From NCBI RefSeq assembly GCF_945859685.1, contig NC_079149.1:99040863-99104862 (forward strand): DNA of 64,000 nucleotides, in the 5' to 3' direction. Position 1 is the stretch's first letter. The number at the start of each line of letters is the position of its first letter. Source of the DNA: Eupeodes corollae. Taxonomy: Eukaryota; Arthropoda; Insecta; Diptera; Syrphidae. Positions 1-12,049 of this stretch are shown piece after piece. The position numbers and the translations under genes are program-made. Under the pieces are notes generated by a model. It had not been told where the DNA came from. It ran no database searches and was given only the letters and a program-made list of their open reading frames with translations.

Positions 1-1576
1 CGTCGTGATGGCAGCACTTAATTTACTGCTTGTTGCAATTTTGCCTCGTCGACTCTTCGCCGCTGTTGTTGTTTGACAGTTCGGCGTAATTTGCACATTG
101 TTCTAATTTCGCTATCATTCTAAATTGTGTTCTATTTCATTTTCTTCTTTTCTCTAATAATAGTATTATAAAGTGTAACAAAGTTGGCAAATAAAATAAA
201 TAAAAATTAAAATCGTGTTCCATGCGCCATGAAATAAAATCAATTTTTTAAGGAAATCTGAATTCACTCATGGAAAACGCCGTAAGTTTGTCTTTAAGTT
301 TATGATGTAACTTCAGTTATCCTTAGGAGAATTTTGTGAAACTGTCAAACGTTTTAGTGACTTTTGGTTTAAATGTCATGTTTATGGAGCATTTTAAAAG
401 TTGCAAATTTGAGAAATTGTATGAAAAATTGTTGATTGACTTTGTTAATTGTCACTAGTGCTGATCACCTTATCCATTTTGACATATGGTTTACGTTTCC
501 AAGATTTTTGAGGATTTTTTCAGCCGAATTGACATAGTAGGAGAATGACATATAAACACAATCCACTATTTATTCTCAACAATCAATCAAATTAGCTTCG
601 CATTTCCTAACATGCTTTTTGGAATTTACGATAGAGAATTCTGAAGAAATCCATTTATAAAAATTCTGCTCTCAGATTTCTGACTTTTAAAGCGAAAAAT
701 TTTATTTGAGAATACAGACATCTCTGAGGTCTCAGATATATAAACTAGTCAAGTCATGTATCAAAATTATTATGTCAATTCTTTCAAAGGAGTTAGCAGT
801 GTTTGATAAAGGTTGCGAACTGTCAAACATCACAAACAAAGGGATTTCAAGATTAAAGTCAAATTTGAACAAATCGAGTTACGGAGCACATTCTGTGATT
901 TTACTTTTGACAGTTAGTAGTAATTTTCTGTTGTTGAAACTTATGAAATAAACTTAAATGTTGACCGATAATTTGACACTTTAAACTTTGGCTGAAAACA
1001 ATTAAAATTGATAAACTATTGAATGAAAATAAGTCCCTTGATTGATGAGTTAAACAAAATCAATCAGTAATCAATTTTCAACAGATCGACTGGGAAACTG
1101 AAAAATTTGGCCCAATAGTTATGCAAAATTTGATATCCTCCATAAGTGTCACTTAAGGTTGATACAAATATGTACCACATATCATGCAGTGGAACTATAA
1201 TCGTATGTAAGTCGAACTTGTGTTATTAAAATAATTCTACTATAGTTGCTAATTATGTTGTAAGTTAGAACAAGGTTTTAAAATAATGGGTGATTTTTTG
1301 CTATTTTCTTTTGGGCAACACTGATTTTGACAGCTCACTTTTGTATTTTGCGTAACTATCAGAAATCTTCTGTTTGGTCTTTAAATTAACCTTGATTGAT
1401 CTTGCAAACGAAACGCTTAAAAAATTATTGAATTTTACTGTCAAAATTAGTGCCCTTCTAAGAAAGTTCATCGCAAGCTTCTCTAATATTTTGGTCGAAA
1501 TATCGATAGTGCTTTTCGGGCTATTTTGACTAAATTTCGAACCAAATTTATATAAAAAACAACCATCCCTAGAAAG
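1..1576. other. AT-rich intergenic or intronic DNA, no gene
   Basis: I see no convincing reading frame here; the longest open frame (about 706-951) has no recognisable family and low-complexity composition. TTTGACAG or its complement occurs at about 75, 345, 825, 905, 1330 and 1437, part of a window-wide pattern. The first 100 bases are richer in GC and pyrimidine triplets (GTTGTTGTT) and could be the edge of something lying outside the window. Confidence 0.6.
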
Positions 1577-1828
1577 CCAGGGCCTAGTGACTTACAACTC
1601 TCAACCATTCCTGTGAGCGAGGATCTTGTCACGGATGGAAGGGACCTACAGTTTTAAGCCGAATCAGAGCGGATAATTAGAGAAAGCACCTTTCATGACA
1701 AAAGAATTTGTTAATTTCTCGCAAGAGGCAGTACCTGGGAAAAAAACTTAAGATGGCATAGGCAGGGATCGAACTCAAGACCTCTGGCATGAAATTCCAA
1801 CGCACTAACCATCATGCCACAGTTACTA
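1577..1828 (-). repeat. tRNA-headed SINE, copy 1 (3' truncated)
   Basis: Read on the minus strand, it opens with a tRNA-like promoter: an A-box-like stretch (TGGTTAGTGCGTTGGA) and a B box (GTTCGATCCC, about 1765-1775), then a body including CGGCTTAAAACTGTAGGTCC and GGAATGGTTGAGAGTTGTAA. Five more copies of the same sequence are present (4.6, 20.2, 39.0, 48.9 and 53.7 kb). This copy stops just after CACTAGGCCCTGG and lacks the GCGCCACC terminus of the others. The A/B boxes are expected to recruit RNA polymerase III. No intact tRNA cloverleaf is claimed. Confidence 0.85.
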
Positions 1829-4554
1829 CATTATTGTCCGTTAAACCACCAAAACAATATTATTTCACGTTGTAGACAGGTCAATTGTCCACCTATATCG
1901 TGCGTAGACTAATTTTTTGGGGCTATGTTAAGGTTCATATCTATAGCGATAAGTCCACTTCGATTGAAGCACTGGAAGGAAACATTAAAGAAAGAAAGAG
2001 TATGTCAAAATTGGACTAAGTGGAAGGACCGTTTAAGCAAAGCCGCAACCAACATTTCCATGACAAAATCCTCAAAAGTTAAATTGTATCCATCATACTA
2101 TCGATTCATATAAAGACTTCATGGATTTTTTTGGAGATACAATTGTTTCCATTATTTTCAATAGCTCTTAAGAAATCACACGTTAGATTATACGTTTTGT
2201 TTTCGATCGAAAGAATAAAAACCCAAAGAGACGCTAGCTTTCTCTCATGCATACTTATTGGAATTTCAAAGCTATCTCTCCTGCCAGGAAATGACGTTTT
2301 CTCATTAAAAATATTTATTATTGTTTTAAGGTAATTCATTAATCAATTGGAAAGATCAAAACAAAACTTCTGTTAAAATAAGCCCAAAATATACAAATAC
2401 CTAAATAATTATATTCTTAATTAATTGTATCCCTCCTTCAGCGAGTAAAACTCATAAGCATACAAAAATTAATTACATTCAATTCTCTTTAAAAGAAAGG
2501 ATACGCTTTTGACTGACATATTCGTGTTTCACTTTCGTGTGCAACGAAGCCTATCGGAAACAATTTGTATCACGATCTCTACCTCCTCACTATGGTATAC
2601 CTTCCTTCTGCTTCTAGTCGAATGAACTGCCAACTTGAGGATCATCATTTTGACAATTACAAATCGCTGAAGGTAAATAATGGCCTTGATATAGTCTCGA
2701 TCTTGTTCTCCTTCTTGATCTCGGCATGTGTTCGTATTCACCAAGTAGCAACAAGAACTATCAGTAAGTATTCCACTGCCTGCCTGGAGGAGCATTTAGA
2801 TTAAATGCCTCAAATCAATTTTAAGTGAAACGATGACATCCCCAAGATTAAGAGAATCTAGTTCGAAAATGCCCGAGCAAAATGTCATCTTCGTGATACC
2901 CCTGAACAAGACACACAGACAGTCAGACAGACAGATAGACCGATGGAGATGAGATTGGCGATCACAAGCAGAACAGGTCAGGAGAGATTATAGAAAAAGG
3001 AAGATAAATTAAAACATCAACAGCAGCGTCGGCAATGGTGGATCCCGGATTCCATGGGAATTGGATCAACCAGGAGTGCGGAATTGTCTAGAAAATCGTG
3101 ATATAATTTCCTTGTCATGGCTTACCTCGTCCATTGCTTGACATGGCATCTGTTTTATCCCCTACCATCACTCTCCTACATAGATGAGGTCTTCATGACC
3201 ATCATCCATTTACCCGGCGGCGCGGCGGAGAGAAAAGATCATTATCTGCTTGCGGATGGATGTTACCTGTCAGACGAATGAAGAAGCCTCTAGATGGATG
3301 GATGGATATACGAATCGAGCAGAGAAGATCACCTCGACTCATCCATCATATCCGATTTGAAATAGCGCAAAAACTAAGAACCCTCTGGAAATGGATGAAA
3401 TTCCAATGTTTGAAAGAGACTCATTTCTCCGAAGAGCGATCGTTGTTTCTTTGAATTGATGGACAAACGCCAAAGCAAACGCACGAGAAGGTGGAGTCAG
3501 ATGACACATTCTTCTATATAAATGCAACTGGAGGAGGTGGATTTGTTTTGCTCGCATGCACCTCGCTGGCAAGAGATCATATCATCTGACTGGTTGGCTG
3601 GATGGCGTCGCGGTCGCTCGCTATGCTCACTGATGAAAATCGCTCATCCATTCATATTAACGATGTCACATAAAAATAAAGTGAGAAATAGCTTCTGCCC
3701 TCCACCGTGAACATTTCAATCAATCAGACCATCGGTGAAGGTTGCTATACACATTGCAGCGTCAGGGAATGTGACGCTCCTCTAATCCCTGATCCCAGGT
3801 CATAGATATCGTATAAAGAACGAGAAGGAGACGCAACGCAACATAAATACTAAACAAGCGGAAAGAATTCTTGTAATTTTGCATGTGTCACTTGAAGAAT
3901 CACCACGGATGATTGCTCTTTTGCTATTTGCTCAGGAGCAGGACCGGACGACGACGACGACTTAAAGCGATGGCCGTGTTTAAATGGAGTGAGAAGGAAT
4001 TTGTCTAGGAAGATGGCGAGGCGATAATGATGAAGGATTGACTAATGGTTAGGTGTTTCTTGTGAGACATCAGATCATTTACATTTCTATGTCGATGTGG
4101 GGTATTTGCAGGAATCTTCGACCGGGCCGTATAGAGAGAACAGAGATCAGGGATTAATGTTGAAATGACAATAAATGTGGGAGGATTTGAAACTTCTTGA
4201 GAAATAAATGAAGTGATTTCGATGTGAAACTACTAAATGGAGGCTTAAAGGATGGATGTAGGAAAGCTGATCGAGACGATCCTTAGAAAAAGATAATGAC
4301 ATTGTTATCCAGACAGGAAGAATCTACCAGAGTTTTGATTTATTCCTCGGTTTTTCTCTATTTTATTTGACTTACAGTTTCCTGTAGGTCCTGTAGTAAA
4401 ACTCGCTTAAGAAAAAAACCAAATTTAAAAATTGCCTTTCCGAATTTTGTGTGTGTTTTAGTAAAAAAAAAAACACATCAGTAAATGAAAGCCCGTGAAA
4501 TTATGTTCTTTTTCTTAAGCGTGTTTTATTGCTGTAGGTATTCAAAGAATCAAT
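1829..4554. other. Mostly unique sequence, no gene recognised
   Basis: There are several short open frames (1925-2113, 2131-2334 with an overlapping frame on the opposite strand, 2565-2804, 3260-3454, 3522-3710), but none resembles a known family and both strands are open in the same places. From about 2.8 to 4.3 kb GC is higher and no repeat copies are visible. Short simple repeats are present: GGATGGATGGAT near 3298 and a (GAC)n run near 3946-3962. This could be intronic or cis-regulatory DNA, which is inference only. Confidence 0.5.
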
Positions 4555-4806
4555 AAAAAATAAATAAATTGAGTGGTGCAACATTCCGATGAGAACTAAG
4601 GCCTAGTGACTTACAACTGTCAACCATTCCTGTGTGCGAGTAATGTTGTCAGGAATGGAGGGGACCTACAGTTTATATGCCGAATCCGAAAGGCTAATTA
4701 GAGAAAGCACTTTTTCATGACAAGAGTTACTCTTGGAGAATTTGTCAATTCCTTTAAACTTTAGATGGCATGGGCAGGGATTAACCATCATTACTCGTGT
4801 ACTACT
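4555..4806 (-). repeat. tRNA-headed SINE, copy 2 (internally deleted)
   Basis: This is a minus-strand copy with both ends. Its 5' end (GAGTAGTACACGAGTAATGA) matches the start of copy 5, and its 3' end (TGTTGCACCACTCAATTTATT) is a diverged form of the GCGCCACC terminus plus TTTA tail. Most of the interval between A and B boxes is missing: the sequence jumps from ATGATGGTTAA straight to TCCCTGCCCATGCC. It is therefore probably transcriptionally dead. Confidence 0.82.
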
Positions 4807-4819
4807 CAAACAATCAATA

Positions 4820-4886
4820 CTGGGTGCATCACGAATTTGAGAGCAAACAATGGGCTATTAATTGAACCTTGGGGGACACCAGAAAC
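4820..4886 (-). pseudogene. Tiny LINE reverse-transcriptase fragment
   Basis: The minus strand translates without a stop as a stretch containing SGVPQGSINSPL. SGVPQGS is the conserved turn before the palm of jockey/CR1-type reverse transcriptases. Only about 22 codons survive, directly beside SINE copy 2. The neighbouring residues do not continue a recognisable RT, so this is a relic. A similar but separate fragment lies at 17.1-17.3 kb. Confidence 0.5.
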
Positions 4887-5661
4887 AAAAATGAATTGAG
4901 TACTGTCAAATGTAGATTCAAATTATAGACACTTTTTTTTAATAAAATTTATATTACCAAAACAAACATATTCTTCGAACTGTCAAGGAGAAATTTTCGA
5001 GTGGATTTTTTGTCTTCAATGTGAAAATATTTATTTTGACGAACAATCATGTGAACTTAACGCAAAATTCAAAGCCATTCATAAGTCAAATGATATGTCG
5101 AAGACAAATAACATATACATTTTGTGAATTGTCAAATGTCAAATTCGCAATCCACAACAACATGGCAAATAAAACATTAGCTGAGCTGTCAAAAAAAAAT
5201 CTGTCAATGCTTTTTAGCCCAGAACTATCAAAAAAGATCGGGTTATGTTTCTTTTTTTTAATAAGAGTTAGTTCAAAGGGCATTTTATGAGCTATGATTT
5301 AAGTGACAGAGCTAATGGAGTAAAAAGGTGAGTGCGACGAACTTCACATTTGTGTAGTGTTGTATATGAAAGAAACCAATGGGAAATTTTCCAACTTTTG
5401 ACAGTTCGGTTATGAGCTTTTTTTTATAAATAAATCGAAGAGCTCTAATCAAGCATTGGCTTTAGAGCCTTCCCGGGGTTTAAGTATTTACTTAGTAGGT
5501 TCTCTGCTCTGAGCTTACAAAGAAAAACGCCAAATGTTTCCTAAGGTACTATTGAGAAAAGAGCAACCAATAAAAAATCATAAACCTAAATTCTGTGCAT
5601 ATTGTAAACAAAATGGTAAAAATAAAAGTTTATTTATTTTATATTCAATAATATAAGCTTT
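4887..5661. other. AT-rich DNA with clustered CTGTCAAA motifs
   Basis: No gene is recognised. The two opposite-strand open frames at 5021-5290 and 5086-5283 overlap and look fortuitous. CTGTCAAA or TTTGACAG recurs at about 4905, 4980, 5187 and 5397, with GTCAAATGTCAAATTCGCAA followed by TCCACAA at 5129-5158. That mirrors the GTGGATTGCAAATTTAC plus TTTGACAGTTC units at 32.26-32.5 kb, so it is probably a degraded dispersed repeat. Confidence 0.5.
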
Positions 5662-6290
5662 CGAGGTAGTTAAGGACAACGACACCAGCGCTGAAATCAA
5701 ACGAAGAATAACTCTTGTAAATCGCCGCTTCTTTGGACTTACGAGCAGAAGGCAATTGAGTAGTAAAGTCCTATCTTAAGCATTCTAAATCACCGTAATA
5801 CCCTCGCCTCTAGGTATTCCATCAGTTTCCCTTGAGCCCAACTTCGGCCGTACTATGAAGTACAGAGATTTAGTTTTTAGCCGTACTACGCAATGTGCGA
5901 TGCCTTGCCACGCTCTATCTTTCCCTGTCATTGCAATGTTCAGGAATTCAAAATCAATGTACACCGACACCTCTTATCCAACCCTTCCCGCTTTTTCTGA
6001 TGTTCACACTGTGTCTTTGGTATATTAAAGGTATACAAAACCCTTTTAGCGCTCGCTAATTATCAAAAAAAAAAACATCTATAAGTCTATAAGACACTCA
6101 TCATCCCGGTCCTGATTGAAGAATGATGAGAGGGTCTTAGGATGCTTTGAGAGAAAAATTCGTTTGGTGATTTTTGGTCCCGTCTGCATAGATGCAGAAT
6201 TTAGTAAAAGACCGGGCTGCCTGGAAACGCATGTTAGTTGAGGCCCAGTCCGCCCGGACTGTAGCGGCACCTTTAGCTTTAGCTTTGGCA
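5662..6290 (+). pseudogene. LINE-A fragment (RT C-terminal region), interrupted
   Basis: On the plus strand 5662-5796 encodes a peptide including TSAEIKRRITLVNRRFFGL, the region after the RT palm in LINE-A copies at 18.2 and 23.2 kb. Coding similarity resumes at about 6077 (KTLIIPVLI) and again near the 3' end as KDRAAWKRMLVEAQ, followed by GACTGTAGCGGCACC and a (TTTAGC)n tail. The interval 5797-6076 is a foreign retrosequence (R2). There are several frame breaks and a deletion between 6125 and 6200. It is a dead copy of an apurinic-endonuclease-type LINE. Confidence 0.78.
5797..6076 (+). repeat. Dispersed repeat R2, copy 1, with poly(A)-like end
   Basis: About 280 bp interrupts LINE-A between AAATCACCGT and CATCTATAAG and ends in a run of about 11 A residues, as a retrotransposed sequence would. 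A second copy lies reversed at about 60.74-61.04 kb; shared blocks include CCAACTTCGG/CCTAACTTCGG, TAGCCGTACTACG, GTCATTGCAAT and CACACTGTGT/AAACTGTGT. I cannot assign a protein: the minus-strand frame 5785-5970 has no family I recognise. It could be the 3' part of an unidentified non-LTR element or a SINE. Confidence 0.65.
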
Positions 6291-7693
6291 TTGTGAATTG
6301 CAATGTGTTTGAAACGAACTGTCAAACTCAATTCGCGTTCCACTTACGATCCACAATGTCTTAATGGAAAAATATTCGTTTGTCGTTGATCCCCGTCATG
6401 TGAGTAGACCTTAACAGCTGGCAAAAATTAATGTGAATTAAATGTCAAAACTAGGGAATGAGCTAAATTTTGTCATTTAAGTTGACAGTTTGAATTAGAA
6501 TTTGAGTGAAATTACGTTTAGCTTCAGATATTTTTTAGTACATTTCGACTTGACTCAACTGCCCTAAAGCTTTATATGTAGATTTGTCGTAAGTTGTGTT
6601 GTTGTGAAGTAATTGTCATTTCATTAAACTAATAAATAAAGTACTCTTTTTAATTCAACTTTAATTTTTGAAATATTGAAATATTGAAACGTCAAAATTA
6701 AAATTTACACGAAACAAAAAAAATGTTGTATCTTTCAAACTGTCAAATGTAAATTCTCAATCCCCGTAGAGATGCATTCAGCAAGCCAGCCAAATAGAGC
6801 AAACGATTCAGTTCAATGATTTGTAGCGAACCAGCGAATGTGATTAAAATGTCAAAAACGTCATAATTCACAATAACTATTGAAATGCTTTGCATATGAG
6901 GGGATAGATTTCTTAAAGAGAAATACTTTAAAGCAAACGCACTGCGTAAACTACATACTTGCATTTTGAATATTTTACGAAGTGCACCAATGAAAACACC
7001 ACTTTACATAAGTTTATTTTAATATTTTGAACTACGTAGGTATTCAAAACAATTTCGGATTTTCAACCCAGATTTTTCATAAGTTGATTTTACAGCTTGA
7101 AATGGATTTGAATCAAAATGAAATTTGAAGGCTTAAATCACAATAAATAATTAATACAAATGTGCCTGTTTAAAGGACCATACGTACGTAAATTCCAACT
7201 CGACTATGCTTCGCAAGGCTATTACAAGAAATTGAAGCTAGTGTAAAGCTGAATCTAAAACACATGTAAACCTAGTAAAAGTAGCGAGCAACGAATTCTT
7301 GCAAGTTTAACTTTCAACTTTAAACATTTCATTTTTGCAACCGTCAACGGACGCAACCATTTTGAATATAGGTAAATAAAAGGTCTGAATTTACCATCAA
7401 TCGCAACTTATGAACTTTTTTAGCGATCTGGGGACTGAAATTTGATACTTCCTTCATCCTAAGTTTTTGTGTTTTGAAATAAACGTGAAATAAGCAAGGC
7501 ACTTCACAAAATTAAGTATTTCACAAACTGTCAAATTTCTGATGCATTCCACGAATATAAAAAGAATTGGGATAAAATTACAAACAAAATTAAATTATAA
7601 TTACAGAGTTTTTTAATTACTTTGAAAAGTAATTATGATTAAAATTTCAATTAATAATTACTTAGAATTGAAAAGCTTCAATTACAATTTCAA
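6291..7693. other. AT-rich DNA, no gene recognised
   Basis: The open frames at 6743-6964 and 6137-6343 carry no recognisable motif; the latter overlaps the LINE-A tail. AACTGTCAAA-type motifs recur at about 6317, 6482, 6737 and 7527. The last 150 bases before the satellite leader are a low-complexity AATTAC/TAATTA run (about 7560-7690). Confidence 0.5.
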
Positions 7694-10060
7694 AAAAAAG
7701 GCTGGGTTGCGGACCACTCTGATAACTTCCCATCTCGTCTGTCGATTGGTCTTCCTTAAAAGTTTTTAGGTTTTTTGTGTTGGGTTAAAAAACTTTTCAG
7801 TTGAATTATTCTTAAAAAAATTAAAATTACCAACAATATTTTTTTTAAGAAATAGTTTCAGTGTTAAATAGATTTTTAGTCGAAAACAAATTTTTACCAA
7901 TTTTAGTACCATTTCTTAAATGTTTATAATTTGGATGAACAAAATTAATTTGGGAGATGTCAAGAACCGAACATCAGTTTTTACAAATGTCCGTACTATT
8001 TTTTGTACATTTTATTTTTTTATAAAAAACCAGATTGTTGGATTTTTATAAAAAATACGGAATATTGAAAACCAAAAGTTTGAAGACGATATTTTTAATT
8101 TTTGAAAAGCTTTTAGAGTCGAAAGTAAAATTTTACCAAGTTTATGTATATTTTTTGTTGACAACAATATTTTTTAAAAGATAAAAGTAGTTTAAAGCCA
8201 ATATCTCAAAGTTCTGAAAAGATATTTGAGTCAAAGATCAATTTTTAAAAACTTTTATTCATTTTTTTGTTTAGGCTTTTATTTTTTGAAAAACAAATGT
8301 CAATTCGATTTTCGTAAAATTTTTCCGAATGTTAAAAACGATATTTTTTGTAAGTTTAAATTTGCTGGAAGGTAATCTCAAAGTTTAAAAAAGATATTTG
8401 AGCCGAAAATCAATTTTCACCAACTTTTGTTAAGTTTTCTTTTAAGTATTTATGTTTTGTAAAAAAACTGCCGCTTCGTTTTTTTTTTCAAATTTTTTCC
8501 GAATGTTGAAAACAATATTTCTTATTAGATAAAATTTGTTGGAAGCCATAATCTCAAATGTTTGAGAAGATATTTGGGTTAAAATAGATTATTACCAACT
8601 TTGAGTAATTTTTTTTTAGGTTTTCAGTTTTTTTTTAACTGTCAATTCGATTTTTCTCAACATTTTACTGAATGTTGACAGCAATATTTTTGAAAAGACA
8701 AAAATAGCTGAAAGGCAATATCTCAAAGTTCTGAAAGATATTTGAGTCCGAAATCAATTTTTAAAAAAATTTATTCATTTTATTGTCTAGGTTTTTATTT
8801 TTTTGTGAAAAAACTATCAATCCGATTTTTTTTCAAGATTTTACCGAATGTTGAAAACAATATTTCTTATAAATGAAAAAAAAGTTGGAAGCCATAATCT
8901 GAAATTTTTAAAAAGATATTTGAGTCCGAAATCAATTTTTACCAACTTTGAGTACTATTTTAAGATTTTTAGTTTTGTGTAAAAAAACTATCAATTCGAT
9001 TTTTCACAAAATTTGACTGAATGTTGACAGCAATAATTTTGAAAGGATAAAAGAATCTTTGAGGCAATATCTCAACGTTCTGAAAAGATTTTTGAGTCAA
9101 AAATCAATTTTTAAAAACTTTTATTCATTTTTTTGTCTAGGTTTAATTTTTTTTTTATATAAAAAAGTGTCAATTCAATTTTACTGGAAATTTTTCCGAA
9201 TGTTGAAAACGATATTTTTTGTAAGTTAAAATTAGCTGAAAGCCATAATCTCAAAGCTTAAAAAAGATATTTGAGTCCGAAATTAATTTTTAAAAACATT
9301 TATTCATTTTATTGTCTCGGTTTTTATTTTTTTGCGAAAAAACTGTCAATCCGATTTTGTTCAAGATTTGTCCGAATGTTGAAAACAATATTTTTTTATA
9401 AATTAAAATTAGTTGGAAGCCATAATTTCAAATTTTTAAAAAGACATTTGAGTCCGAAATCATTTTTTACCAACTTGAGTACTATTTTAAGGTTTTTAGT
9501 TTTGTGTTAAAAAAAACTATCAATTCGATTTTTCACAAAATTTTACTGAATGTTGACAGCAATATTTTTGAAAAGACAAAAGTAGCTGAAAGGCAATATC
9601 TCAAAGTTCTGAAAAGATATTTGAGTCAAAGATCAATTTTTAAAAACTTTTATTCATTTTTTTGTTTAAGTTTTTATTTTTTTGTAAGAAAAACTGTCAA
9701 TTCGATTTTTTTTTAATTTTATCGAATGTTGAAAACAATATTTTTTATAAGTCAAAATTAGTTAATAGCCAATATCTCAAATTTTTGAAAAGATATGTGT
9801 GTCAAATGAATTTTTACCAAATTTTATTAAATTTTCTCTTAAGCGTTTATTTTTTGTAAAAAAAATGTCAATTCAATTTTTCACAATTTTACCGAATGTT
9901 GGAAACAATATTTCTTATACAATAAAATAAGTTTTAAACCATAATCTCAAGTTTTTGAAAAGATATTTGAGTTGATATTCAATTTTTATCAACTTTGAGT
10001 AACGTTTTGTTTAGGTTTTTAGTTCTTTTAAGGAAAACTGTCAATTTGATTTTTTTTAAA
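7694..10060. repeat. Satellite array 1: about 174-bp T-rich units with leader
   Basis: About 12-13 tandem units follow a non-satellite leader (about 7697-7770; TTCCCATCTCGTCTGTC and TCTTCCTTAAAAGTTTTT). The landmark GAAAAGATATTTGAGTC falls at about 8213, 8386, 8560, 8727, 8909, 9082, 9262, 9436, 9611, 9785 and 9957, a mean spacing near 174 bp. Each unit also carries AACTGTCAATTCGATTTTT and GAATGTTGAAAACAATATTT. Open frames inside (9271-9859) repeat the same KTVNSIF-like peptide and are by-products of the repeat. The unit is close to nucleosome-repeat length. Confidence 0.92.
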
Positions 10061-10420
10061 TTAATTTTTTTTTAAATTTTTTTTTAATCAAAAACGTTTT
10101 TTCGTTGCCAAAGTTAACCAAAATGTTCACCTTTTTTTTAACTGCTATGGTAAAAAACAAATAACCACGCAATTTTCTTAAGAGCCCTTTCTGCATCTTT
10201 TTGCATTATTATCTGTATAACAAAATTCATTTGAAGTCGATATTTCTTCTGGTTCTTGAGCTATGGACGACGAAAAAACGTCGCGAACGTACGAACCTGC
10301 GTAAACACGCACCCAGAGACATCTTTCTAAAAATCTTTTATTTTGACTTTAAGGACCTTGAAACGTCGAGAAATGTCAAAATTCTATTTGACAAATCAGA
10401 CACATTACAATAATTTCTTA
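10061..10420. repeat. 3' flank of satellite array 1, possible element end
   Basis: After the last satellite unit the sequence becomes more complex (10240-10412: CTTGAGCTATGGACGACG, AAACGTCGCGAACGTACG, GGACCTTGAAACGTCGAG). The complement of about 10408-10440 contains CGGACAGAGTTAATTTCAT, which resembles the leader at 7710-7735 (CGGACCACTCTGATAACTTC), hinting at imperfect terminal inverted repeats around the whole array. The open frame at 10201-10413 has no recognisable domain. Array 2 lacks this flank. Confidence 0.4.
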
Positions 10421-12049
10421 TGAAATTAACTCTGTCCGAAACGCGTTCCAAAAACTAGCGAATAAGAAACTCATTCAAATTTAAAAACTGTTAAGTGAAT
10501 GAAATGTCAAAAAATAGTTTAACACAATTTAATTTAATTGAATTTTCATGTCCAATGTGTCAGAGCAATATTTTTCCAATGGAAAATGAGATCGGACAAG
10601 ATTTTGCAAAACTCATGTTAGAAAATCTAATGAAATTTATATTCATCTTCAAAAACTCTTCATTAATTCTCATCTTCATCTTCATCTATATTTTTTCATA
10701 AATCAATTTTGAATAAGATGTATCTTCATTATGTATGTGGGTCTACCTCTCTTAAATCATTACTCACCGCACTTAACATGATGGTGTGTTTTTATTTTGC
10801 TTTTTTTTTCAAAAATTAATAAAAGTAGGACAGCACCAGAAATGCTTTCGATTTATTTCAGTTTTTTTGTTGTTGATAATATTTACATGTTCAGCACAGT
10901 AGTAAATCATTTTCGACCCTTCGAAGATTCTCACATGAGTGAATAAAATATTAATGTACATATAATGATTTATATTCATCCTCTTACGTGTCCATATATA
11001 TATTTATCACATATATCTTACCTGAAACGAAAAACATAAGGATATGGATTAGCATTAGATTAAACACAAATATGCATAATATTAATATTGAATTCATAAA
11101 ATAGGTACATTCATATAGAAGGCCCCAGGCTAGCGCACAGAAGCTTCTATCCGACTTTCGAATATTTATGATTTATGAAAATCTCGATAATAAAATATAA
11201 TGTTAATTGAATTGGAAGAAGAATTTTATCTCCCAAGGAAAAAACAATTTAAATATTATTAAAGTAATAAAAAATTATAGTATTTAGAAAGGAACAAAAT
11301 TAAATAAAACAAATTGAATTTTTTAAACTTAAGTTCCACACACAAACAAATGATATTTTAATGCTAAATTATGATTGTAGATTTATCAAAAAAAAATATT
11401 TTGACAGTTTTTGATCTCAAATTGATCTCACATGGAAATTGAATGTACACACCTATCATAAACGGTTTAAAGTAAAATGATAGATTAAGATGCAAATTGA
11501 GGCTTAAATTAAACACGCTTAACTATTTGTTCACACTATAACTTGAAAAACTTTAACACCTTTGGTGTGTAGTAGTTATTAAATTTAAAAAAAATAGTAA
11601 TCTAGCTATAAGTCAAGCTTTGCATTGTAATTAGACATTTTGAATTTCTGTATTCATTTATGGGTCATGGCAGGCTTAAGTAACTGACAACTACAGCACA
11701 CCTATGTACACAAATGACCTTTACTATAAGTCGCGATACAACGCCGCCGTTACGTTCGTTGCGTGCCTGTGAGGTCTTTGTGTAAAAAGGTGTATCTAAA
11801 TAGTCTTTTGTACTTAAGAGAAAACATTGAATATGAGAGGTTATTAATATTGAGAATCTAAGATTAAAAATTTGAATATTTCAGAAATTTAAACGGTTTC
11901 TAGGTATTCTAGACGATTAGACAACATTCAACTTTTGGTTTTATTTAACTTTTCAACTTCGTAATTCTCTAGCTTACAAATGCTTAAAACTAACAGTCTT
12001 AAGGATCACCCAAAATAAACACCAGCTTTAAAGCGGTAGACATCTAAAA
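10421..12049. other. AT-rich spacer between satellite arrays, no gene
   Basis: No repeat copy or coding match is seen. The frame at 10495-10701 is low-complexity (FIFKNSSLILIFIFIYIF) from a TTCATC run at 10639-10688. Locally GC-richer patches (about 11105-11150 and 11665-11780, with ACAACGCCGCCGTTACG) look unique. Confidence 0.5.

Noticed and set aside
7560..7690. AT-rich run as an origin or matrix-attachment site
   Set aside because: Simple low-complexity TAATTA sequence gives no specific evidence for either.
9271..9859. Overlapping open frames of 65-79 codons with similar Phe/Lys-rich peptides
   Set aside because: They are successive monomers of the T-rich satellite translated in shifting frames, not genes.
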